Shown in pieces: positions 20,958 to 28,699 of a stretch of DNA of 64,000 bases (the stretch's first letter is position 1; the number at the start of each line of letters is the position of its first letter). Where the stretch lies: contig NZ_JAPNKE010000002.1 of assembly GCF_026626665.1 (NCBI RefSeq), positions 4,007,168 to 4,071,167 of the forward strand, in the 5' to 3' direction. The stretch is from Nannocystis pusilla. Lineage in GTDB: Bacteria > Myxococcota_A > Polyangia > Nannocystales > Nannocystaceae. The notes below the pieces were generated by a model, which was given only the letters and a program-made list of their open reading frames with translations, was not told the DNA's origin and did not search any database. A program made the translations under genes and the position numbers.

Positions 20958-23060
20958 ATGCGTCGATTCCTGCTCCTGTCCCTCGGCCTGGCCGTCGCTC
21001 CCGCTTGTATTCGCCGACGCCGGCCGACCCCGGGAAGCCCGCTCCGGCGGCGCCCAAGCCCACCACCGCGCCGCCGCTCGCCACGCCCGCCGCGCCGGAG
21101 CCCGAGCTCATCCCGCGCGAGCTGTTGTTCGGCAACCCCGAGCGCGTGAACGTGCAGATCAGCCCCGACGGCAAGCACCTCAGCTGGGTCGCCCCGGTCG
21201 ACGGCGTGCTCAACGTCCACGTCGCGCCGGCCGACGACGCGAGCAAGGGTCGCGCGGTCACCACCGACAAGGCGCGGGGCATCACCCAGTACTTCTGGTC
21301 CTACCGCCCCGACACCCTGCTCTACGTGCGCGACACCGGCGGCGACGAGGACTTCCATCTCCACGCGCTCGACCTCAAGACCGGCGAGAGCCGCGACCTC
21401 ACGCCCTATCCGAAGACGCGCGCCAGCGTCAACGGCGTCAGCCACCTCCACCCCGACGTCGTGCTCGTCGGCATGAACGACCGCGATCAGCAGTGGCACG
21501 ACCTCTACCGCGTCGATCTCGCGACCGGCAAGCGGACCCTCGTCGAGCGCAACGATCAGAAGCTCTCCGGCTACGTCACCGACCCCGAGCTGAAGGTGCG
21601 CCTGGCCACGCGCTCGCGCGAGGACGGCGGCGTCGACGTCCTTCTGCCCGACGGCAAGGGCGGCTGGAAGCCGTTCGAGCAGATCCCGTTCGACGACGCG
21701 CTGAGCACCAACTTCGGCAACATCACCACCGACGGCAAGACCGTGTACCTGCGCGAGTCTCGCGACCGCAACACCGTCGCCCTGTACGCCGTCGACCTCG
21801 CCAGCGGCGACAAGAAGCTGCTGCTCGAGGACCCGCGGGCCGACATCAGCGGCGCGCTGACCGACCCGCGCACCGGCGTGGTGCGGGCGGTCGCCACCAA
21901 CTACCTGCGCGAGGAGTGGAAGGCGCTCGACGACAGCGTCAGCCGCGACCTCGAGGCTCAAGGCGATCGGCCCCGGCGTCATCGGCGTCACCTCCGGCAC
22001 GCTCGACGATCAGACCTGGATCGTCGCCTACTCGGCCGCCGAGGCGCCGGCGGTGTACTACCGCTACGCGCGCGGCAGCGGCGAGCTCACGAAGCTGTTC
22101 TCGGCCCGCCCCGCGCTCGACGGCAAGCCGCTGGTCAAGCAGTGGCCGCAGGAGATTCCCTCGCGCGACGGCCTGACGCTCGTCAGCTACCTGACCCTGC
22201 CGCACAAGGCCGACCCCGAGCAGGACGGCAAGCCGAACACCCCCGCGCCGCTGGTCCTGCACGTCCACGGCGGCCCGTGGGCGCGCGACACCTACGGCTA
22301 CTCGTCCACGCCGCAGTGGCTGGCCAACCGCGGCTACGCGGTGCTGCAGGTCAACTATCGCGGCTCGACCGGCTTCGGCAAGGACTTCGTCAACAAGTCC
22401 AATTTCGAGTGGGCCGGCAAGATGCACGAGGACCTGATCGACGCCGTCGACTGGGCCGTCAAGCAGGGCATCACCACCGCCGACCAGGTCGCGATCATGG
22501 GCGGCAGCTACGGCGGCTACGCCACGCTGGTCGGCCTGACCTTCACGCCCGACACCTTCAAGTGCGGCGTCGACGTCGTCGGTCCGTCCAACCTGATGAC
22601 CCTGTTCAACACCTTCCCCGCCTACTGGGCCAGCTTCATGCAGCAGTGGTACCACCGCGTCGGCGACCCGCGCACCGACGAGGGCAAGCAGAAGCTGCTC
22701 GACCGCTCGCCGATCACCCACGTCGACAAGATCAAGAAGCCGCTGCTCATCGCCCAGGGCGCCAACGACCCGCGCGTCAAGCAGGCCGAGAGCGACCAGA
22801 TCGTCGAGGCCATGAAGGCCAAGAACATCCCGGTCACCTACGTGCTGTTCCCCGACGAGGGCCACGGCTTCGCCCGCTCGGAGAACAGCAAGGCCTACAC
22901 CGCCGCGGCCGAGGGCTTCCTCGGCACCTGCCTCGGCGGCCGCGTCGAGCCGATCGGCAAGGACCTGACCGGCTCGAGCATCACCGTCCCGGTCGGCGCC
23001 GACATCGTCCCCGGCCTGCCCGAGGCGCTGCGCTCGCACACGCAGGCGATCAAGAACTGA
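20958..23060 (+). CDS. S9-family peptidase (prolyl oligopeptidase-like), lipoprotein
   Basis: Serine peptidase of about 700 residues. ATG 20958 follows GGAGG (20947-20951) and opens a lipoprotein signal (LLLSLGLAVAPAC). A Pro/Ala linker precedes a beta-propeller (QISPDGKHLSWVAPVDG, YFWSYRPDTLLYVRD). The C-terminal alpha/beta-hydrolase domain has the nucleophile in GGSYGG, the acid in QGANDPRV and His in DEGHGF; HVHGGPWARD supplies the oxyanion region. Two frameshifts (about 21010 just after the lipobox, and 21953) split it. It is the DPP/acylaminoacyl-peptidase branch, probably cleaving short peptides outside the cytoplasm. Confidence 0.88.
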
Positions 23061-23071
23061 CGTGAGCCCCA

Positions 23072-23105
23072 CGCGACGATCGCTGCGCTCGCGGCGATCG
23101 TCGCG
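23072..23105. terminator. 12-bp perfect hairpin after S9 peptidase
   Basis: CGCGACGATCGC (23072-23083), 10-nt loop, GCGATCGTCGCG (23094-23105), starting 12 bp after the stop. The position fits transcription termination or 3'-end protection, but there is no T-run. Confidence 0.55.
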
Positions 23106-23547
23106 GAGGTCGATGATCGCGCGACTCGTCGAGGCCATGTACGGGCGTCTGCTGGCTGAAGGACGGCCGTCTCCCTCGCCCGCGCCCGCGACGCATCTGT
23201 TGCGAGCGCACCTCACGAGGCGACCGCGCTTCGCTCGCGGCGCCTGAGCCCGCTGCCGCTGCCGCCATTCGTGACGATTTCGCCGTCGGCGCTGCGCGAC
23301 GGTCTTGCGAGATCCTGCCGGGCGGTCGGCCCACGCAGGGGTACTCCCTGCAGGTGTTAAGCGGCTCCTTGCCAAGCCTCGTCCGCGCGGCCTGCGAGCG
23401 ACGCGGCGCCTCGCCCGGCCTCCCGCACCGCTTCGGCCGCGCGGTCTCGACCTGTCCTCGAGACCAGGCCCACCTCGCCCCTGTCCTCGAGGACAGCCTC
23501 GTTCCGGCTCGCGCTCCCCGCGGCGTTCTTGATATCGTCGGATCCCC
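23106..23547. other. Gene-free stretch with CCTGTCC palindromes
   Basis: About 440 bp without a credible gene. It holds the perfect 16-bp palindrome CTGTCCTCGAGGACAG (23481-23496) and a degenerate relative (CCTGTCCTCGAGACCAGG) about 30 bp before it, both of the dispersed hairpin family. The remainder is Arg/Ser-codon-rich GC sequence. Confidence 0.6.
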
Positions 23548-25787
23548 GTGCCCGAGACGGAGCCCCCAGCGCCCGCGCGAGGTTCGCCCCCCGACCCCGC
23601 CGCGGCCTCCGGCAACGCGACTGCGACGCGCCTGACCGGCGCGCACCGGATCGCCAGCGCCGAGGTGACCGGCTTCTTCGACGCCTTGCCGCACGGCACC
23701 GTGCTGATGCGGTTGTGGGCGCGCTTCGGCCTGCTCATGGGCCAGCAGCTCGCGCGGGTCGTCCGCGACGACCACGTCTTCCTCATCGTCATGGCCGCGG
23801 TGGTCGGCACCACCAGCGGCGTCGCGGCCGGCGCCCTGCTGGCGTGGATCGAGTACGCCTTCCGCCTGTTCCCGCGACCCGAGGAGAGCAGCGCGCTGGT
23901 CCGCTGGGCCGCGGTCATCGGCGTCCCGGTGCTCGGCGGCCTCGCGGCCGGCGGCCTGCACTTCGTGCTGCGGCGCATCATCCGGCAGCCGCTGGTGATG
24001 GGCATCCCCGCCGTGATCGAGGCCATCGCCCGCAAGCAGGGCACGATCGGCGGGCGCCAGGCGGTCATCGCCGGCGTCGGCACCGGCATCACGATCGGCA
24101 GCGGCGGCTCGTGCGGGCACGAGGGCCCGAGCGTCGCCATCGGCGCGGCCGTCGGCAGCGTCCTCGCCCGCTTCTTCGGCCTGCGCATGCGCTGGCACCT
24201 GGCGATGGTCGGGGCCGGGTGCGCCGGCGGCCTCGCGGCGGCCTTCAACGCCCCGCTGGCGGGCGTCGTGTTCACCGTCGAGATCGTGTTCGGCGGCGCC
24301 ATCGGCGGCAACATCGGCACCATGTCGGTGTTCGTGCCGCTGATCGTCGCCGCGGTCGCGGGCACCTTCACCTCGCACGCCATCCGCGGCGAGCACCTGA
24401 CCTTGCGACAGTCCAGCACGGCGACGCCATGCTCGCCGAGATGGGCCTGTTCGTCGCCCTCGCCGTGCTGGCCGGCGTGCTCGGCACGCTGATGGGCCGC
24501 GCCGTGATCGGCACCACCAAGTGGTTTCAGCGCCTCAAGGCCCCCGTCCTGCTCAAGCCGGCGCTCGGCGCGTTCGGGGTCGGCCTGCTCGCCGCCGTCG
24601 TCTCCAACGACGTCCTCGGCGGCGGCCTCGCTACCATCAACGAGGCGCTGCAGGGCCACCTCGGCTGGCAGCTCGCGCTGGCGCTGCTCGGCCTCAAGCT
24701 CGTCGCCACCGCCCTGACCGTCGGCAGCGGCGGCTTCGGCGGCGTGTTCACGCCCTCGCTGTACGTCGGCGCCTGCCTCGGCACCGTCGTCGGCGCGGTC
24801 GCCCACTTCGCGCTCGGCCCCGGCGCCGAATCGACCGCCGCCTACGCGCTCGTCGGCATGGGGGCGATCTTCGCCGCCACCATGCAGGCCCCGCTGACGC
24901 CGATCGTGATGATCTTCGAGCTCACCCGGGACTACCAGCTCATCCTCCCGCTGATGCTCGGCTGCATCCTCGCGGTGTTCGTCGCCCGGCGGATCTCGCC
25001 GCGCAGCCTGTTCCAGGAGATCCTGCACCAGCAGGGCGTGGTGCTCGGCCACGAGGCCGAGGTCGAGGTCATGAAGCGCGGCCACGTCGCCGACCTCATG
25101 CTGCCGCCGCCTGTCACCCTGTCCGAAGGGACAGTCGCGACCGAGATCCGGCGCGTCGCCCTCGACGAGGGCCGCTCGCCGTTCGTGGTCGACGACACCG
25201 GCGCGGTGGTCGGGTGGATCGACGCCGACCTGCTGGCCAAGCGGGTGCTGCACGGCGACGTCCCGGCCGACGCCGCCGCGCGCGACCTGATGACGGACGT
25301 CCAGCTCGCGCTGCTCTACCCGACCGACACCCTCGCCGGCGCGATGCTGGCGTCCGCGCGCTCTTCCGCCGAGGTCCTGCCGGTCGTCGATCACGAGCGC
25401 CGCCTGGTCGGCGTGCTCCGCCGCGGCGACCTGCTCGCCCACTACAGCGACAAGGTCCTCGGCGAGCAAGAGGAGGCGGTGCACATGCACACGACCGGCG
25501 GCGCCGTCCACGGCCACGAGGTCGGCCTCGGCAAGGGCATGATTTTGGACCACATCGTCGTCGGCCGCCGCTGGGCCGGCCGCACCCTCGCCGACCTGGC
25601 GCTGCGCTCGCAGACCGGCGCCACGGTGGTCGAGTGGCTGCGCGGCGAGGCCCCGCTGGCGATCGATCCCAACGCGCCGCTGGATCACAACGACGTCCTC
25701 GCCGTCGTCGGCACCCGTGAGCAGATCCTCGCGGCCCGCCGCATGGCTCCCACCCGCCCGGGCGTCCCGGGCGCCGCGCCGCGTTGA
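23548..25787 (+). CDS. ClC chloride channel/antiporter with CBS pair and TrkA-C-like tail
   Basis: Membrane protein of about 745 residues that moves chloride, or exchanges it for protons. The ClC core shows LVMGIPAVIEA, GSGGSCGHEGPSVAIGAAVGS (the gating-glutamate GxEGP) and GGFGGVFTPSLYVGA (GxFxP). After residue ~490 come two CBS domains (HVADLMLPPPVTL...; ARDLMTDVQLALLYPTD), then a C-terminal RCK_C/TrkA-C-like module (GRTLADLALRSQTGATVVEWLRG...VVGTREQI), a nucleotide/ligand-sensing combination. GTG start 23548. A frameshift near 24412 interrupts the core. A CCTGTCC hairpin (25118-25135) is translated inside CBS1 as T-L-S-E-G-T-V. Confidence 0.88.
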
Positions 25788-25803
25788 TGTCCTTCGGGAC
25801 ATG
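25786..25803. repeat. UUCG-loop ATGTCC hairpin after ClC gene
   Basis: ATGTCC (25787-25792), TTCG, GGACAT (25797-25802). It overlaps the last base of the ClC stop codon; the GATG and CATG cores are 14 bp apart. The UUCG tetraloop would make a stable RNA hairpin exactly at the end of the message. The rest of the gap to 25923 shows no gene. Confidence 0.8.
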
Positions 25804-25923
25804 TGATTCGCCGATCGATCCGCGAGGACATCGCGGCCCGTGTGACGAGGGTGAGCGAGCCGCCCTCGCGCCGCCGATCCGCGGGCGGTGACGGCCCGCC
25901 CCGCCCGACGTAGAGTGACGCCG

Positions 25924-26760
25924 ATGACCTGGGCCCCGCCGCATCCCGACCCGCTCCGCCTCCGCGCCGAGGTCGACGGCATGACGAGCGCCTACGTGAG
26001 CGCGCTGCTCGAGCACGTGCCGCGCGAGGACATCGTCGGTCTGTACGCCAAGGGCTCCGCGGTGAAGCCGTGGGACGCCCCGCTCGACTACGTGCCCGAG
26101 CTCAGCGACGTCGACCTGCACATCCTCGTGCACGACCCCGCGCGCCTCGACGCGAACCTCGGCAGCCTGCGCGTCGCGCTGGAGCTGCAAGCGCGCGCCG
26201 AGGTCCTCTACTGCGAGCGCGTCCGCGATCCGCTCCACGTGCCGCGGCCGCAGCTCGTCGCCCTGAACGCGCTCAAGGACCAGCTCCTCTACGTGCCCTC
26301 GGTGGCGAGCACCGTCCGCGTGCTGCTCGGCGCGCCGTACCCCACGACGACCGCCCTCGACGCCGCGGCCATCCGGCGCATCGACGCGGCCTCGCTCCTC
26401 CAGCACGACGACTACGTCGCGCGGCTGCCGTGGCAGGTCGTGGACACGCCCGCGAAGTTCCTATGGGGGCGCCTGCGCGACCTCGCGTGGCGCGTCTCGC
26501 CGACCGCCTCGCGGGTCCTCAGCGCGCGGGACCTGGCCTACGCGGAGGCGTGGGGCGGCAATCGCTCGACCGCCGTGCGGCGGCTCGACGCGCTCGGCGA
26601 GCCCGCGCTCGCCGCGAGCTACGCCGCCTTCTACGCGGCCGCCTGGGACTTCTTCCTGTCCGGCTACACGGCCGGTGACGCGGCGCGCCGGGCCATCCTC
26701 GCGGGCGCCGAGACCCTCGAGCGCGGCGCGACGATCGGCCGCGCCGCCCTCTCGAGCTGA
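25924..26760 (+). CDS. Nucleotidyltransferase-fold protein
   Basis: About 278 residues. The N-terminal third has the polymerase-beta-like nucleotidyltransferase signature: LYAKGSAVKPWD (the GS motif) followed at a typical distance by ELSDVDLHIL (DxD metal site). A third acidic strand may be RAEVLYCERVRD. The remaining helical part (DFFLSGYTAGDAARRAILAG) resembles the substrate-binding region of stand-alone NT proteins such as aminoglycoside adenylyltransferase relatives, but no specific family is recognised. ATG 25924 was preferred over GTG 25888, which lies in a basic leader. Base use is ordinary and there is no antitoxin partner beside it. Confidence 0.6.
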   Translation: MTWAPPHPDPLRLRAEVDGMTSAYVSALLEHVPREDIVGLYAKGSAVKPWDAPLDYVPELSDVDLHILVHDPARLDANLGSLRVALELQARAEVLYCERVRDPLHVPRPQLVALNALKDQLLYVPSVASTVRVLLGAPYPTTTALDAAAIRRIDAASLLQHDDYVARLPWQVVDTPAKFLWGRLRDLAWRVSPTASRVLSARDLAYAEAWGGNRSTAVRRLDALGEPALAASYAAFYAAAWDFFLSGYTAGDAARRAILAGAETLERGATIGRAALSS

Positions 26761-26834
26761 GCCGCGCGCCTCGCCGCCGGCCGCCGCGGACGAGCCCGGT
26801 ATCGACCTCGACCCGCCTGGGCTACCCTCGCGCG

Positions 26835-27314
26835 GTGCCGCACGACGCTCAGAGCTGGATCGACGCGCTTCACCTCGTCCCGCACCCGGAGGGCGGGCAC
26901 TACCGCGAGACCTATCGCGCCGCGCTCGCGGTCACGCGCGACGGCGCCGCTCGCACCGCCTCGACCGCGATCTACTACTTGCTCCGCCACGGCGAGCGCT
27001 CGCGTCTGCACCGGATCCGCAGCGACGAGCTGTGGCACTTCCACGCCGGCGACGGCCTCCAGGTCCACGTCTTCGCCGCCGACGAGCCCAGCGTCCTGCG
27101 CCTCGGGCTCGACCTCGCCGCCGGCGAGGCCCCGCAGCAGTGGGTCGCCGCCGGCGCGTGGTTCGGCGCCGAGGTCGAGCGGCCGGGCGGGTGGGCGCTG
27201 GTCAGCTGCACCGTCGCGCCGGGCTTCGAGTTCGCCAACCTCGAGTTCGCCGACCGCGACGCGCTGGTCCGCGCCTTCCCCGGCCACGCCGACGTCATCA
27301 CCCGCCTCACCTGA
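26835..27314 (+). CDS. DUF985 cupin
   Basis: A 159-residue single-domain cupin of the DUF985/cupin_5 family, small RmlC-like barrels of unknown biochemical role. Diagnostic stretches are LHLVPHPEGGHYRETYRA, STAIYYLLRHGERSRLHRIRSDELWHFHAGD and the C-terminal VAPGFEFANLEFADR. His residues in the HRIRSDELWHFH segment are placed like the metal ligands of cupins. GTG start 26835. It is preceded 74 bp upstream by the nucleotidyltransferase on the same strand and is not obviously linked to it functionally. Confidence 0.85.
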   Translation: MPHDAQSWIDALHLVPHPEGGHYRETYRAALAVTRDGAARTASTAIYYLLRHGERSRLHRIRSDELWHFHAGDGLQVHVFAADEPSVLRLGLDLAAGEAPQQWVAAGAWFGAEVERPGGWALVSCTVAPGFEFANLEFADRDALVRAFPGHADVITRLT

Positions 27315-27429
27315 CGGGCGGCCGAAGATCGCGGTCACGCGCGACGGCCGGTGAATATTCCCCGGGAACCTCTTCGGAGCCGCGCTGTCTGCCTGTCCGA
27401 AGCGACGCGTGCGGCCGGTGTGCGGCCGC

Positions 27430-27470
27430 GCTGTCCGTCGAGACATGTCCTATTGGACATCTACATGTCC
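27430..27470. repeat. 14-bp repeat array before exbD
   Basis: Cores at 27430 (GCTGTCC), 27444 (CATGTCC) and 27458 (CATC), 14 bp apart, plus an extra CATGTCC at 27464. It ends just before the GGAGG site of the next gene. Confidence 0.8.
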
Positions 27471-27485
27471 GTGGAGGATCCCGCC

Positions 27486-27998
27486 GTGCCCACCCGCAAG
27501 CCGCCCGAGGAAGACACCGTCCAAGCCGACCTCCTGCCCGTCATGAACGTCATGTTCTTGCTGATCCCCGCCCTGCTGCTGGCGATGGAGTTCGCGAGCA
27601 TGGCCCAGATCTCGGTCGCCGTCCCCCGCTCCGTCAGCAACCCCACCTCGCAGCCGAAGGACCCGACCCAGCCCGAGCTCGGCTTCAAGGTCACCATCGG
27701 CCGCGACGGCTTCCGCACCCGCTCCGGCGGCGCCGACGCCGGTCCCGGCACGATCCCCCTGAGCAGCGGCGACTACGACTACGCCGGCCTCGCCGCCGCC
27801 GCCCGCGATCTCAAGCACCTGTTCCCGGCCGAGTCGACCGTCACGATCACCGCCGAGGGCGACGTGCCGATGGACGTCCTGGTGCGCACCATCGACGTCC
27901 TGCGCGGCGACCACTGCAAGCTCGGCAAGTACGCCCGCGGCGAGCAGCCCGGCGACGAGTGCCTGTTCTGGTCGCCGGTGATCGAGAGCGTCGGCTGA
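27486..27998 (+). CDS. ExbD/TolR-family biopolymer transport protein
   Basis: A 170-residue inner-membrane protein with one N-terminal helix (LLPVMNVMFLLIPALLLAMEFASM) and a periplasmic C-terminal domain (TIGRDGFRTRSGG; VTITAEGDVPMDVLVRTIDVLR), the layout of ExbD/TolR, which couple the proton gradient to outer-membrane processes. The usual helix Asp is replaced by Asn (PVMNVMFLL), so proton coupling may be altered. GTG 27486 was chosen because GGAGG lies at 27473-27477; the ATG at 27465 sits inside a CATGTCC repeat and has no such site. No ExbB partner is adjacent. Confidence 0.78.
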   Translation: MPTRKPPEEDTVQADLLPVMNVMFLLIPALLLAMEFASMAQISVAVPRSVSNPTSQPKDPTQPELGFKVTIGRDGFRTRSGGADAGPGTIPLSSGDYDYAGLAAAARDLKHLFPAESTVTITAEGDVPMDVLVRTIDVLRGDHCKLGKYARGEQPGDECLFWSPVIESVG

Positions 27999-28064
27999 TC
28001 GCCGCTCCGTCCGGCGCTCGCGCGGGTCGGCGCCCGCACGACCCGCCGACCGCCGTCGTCGATG

Positions 28065-28127
28065 GATGTCTGAAAGGACATGTCCATTTCGCCATGCAGA
28101 AATGGACATGTCCCTCGAGACAGCGCT
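28065..28127. repeat. CATG array with 15-bp perfect inverted repeat after exbD
   Basis: GGACATGTCCATTTC (28076-28090), 8-nt loop, GAAATGGACATGTCC (28099-28113): a perfect 15-bp stem. Cores at 28065 (GATG), 28079, 28093, 28107 and 28121 (CAGC) all lie on the 14-bp phase. It stands between convergent exbD (+) and the ferredoxin gene (-); the rest of the gap 28128-28267 is gene-free. Confidence 0.92.
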
Positions 28128-28267
28128 GAAGCTCGCTCACGCCTCGCCGCTGCAAGCTGCCGTCCGCCGCGACGCCTGCGACGCGTGCGCCGTCGCACCG
28201 GGCGGCAGCTCGCGTGGACCCTCCTCGCTGCTCGCCTCGCAGCCTCGCGCTCGCGCCGCGCGCCGCC

Positions 28268-28603
28268 TCAGTACTCCTCGACCCACTCGGCGACCGGCGT
28301 GCCCTCGCCCGCGTGGCGCTCGAGGATCGTCGTCGCCATCTCCTCGGTCACCCCCGGGTAAAAGCCGAGCCCGCTCACCTCACGCGGCTCGACTTCGCCC
28401 TTCTCGTCGGGGGCCAGCGGCCGCACGAACATGTTGGGCCCCTCGCTGCAGCGGCCGAAACAGTTGTAGGCGGCCACGTAGCAGCGGGTCTTGAGGCCGG
28501 GGTCGGCCGCGATCCTCGCCTTGAGCAGCGTCACCAGGCGGTCGCTCTCGTGGGTGATGCCGCAGCTCGGGCCGTCGCAGACGAGGATCTGAAACCTGGG
28601 CAT
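28268..28603 (-). CDS. Thioredoxin-fold [2Fe-2S] ferredoxin domain protein
   Basis: A 111-residue protein. Two cysteines near the N-terminus (LVCDGPSCG) and two further on (CYVAAYNCFGRC) match the cluster-binding pattern of the thioredoxin-like [2Fe-2S] ferredoxins found alone or in NuoE/HoxE. GPNMFVRP is the conserved strand after the last cysteine. ATG start 28603. The single domain suggests a soluble electron carrier; a partner is not visible nearby. Gene is divergent from the Clp-like gene at 28700, with about 96 bp between them. Confidence 0.85.
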   Translation of the reverse strand: MPRFQILVCDGPSCGITHESDRLVTLLKARIAADPGLKTRCYVAAYNCFGRCSEGPNMFVRPLAPDEKGEVEPREVSGLGFYPGVTEEMATTILERHAGEGTPVAEWVEEY

Positions 28604-28699
28604 GGCGCCCGGGCCTTGTAGCGAACAACGCCCAGCCCCCGCAAGTCGCTCGTCTGCCGGTTTTTTGGCGGTCCGCCGCGCGGCGAGTAGCGTCGCTCC

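Noticed and set aside
25924..26760. Toxin-antitoxin nucleotidyltransferase (MNT/HEPN)
   Set aside because: No small HEPN partner on either side and the protein is longer than MNT antitoxins.
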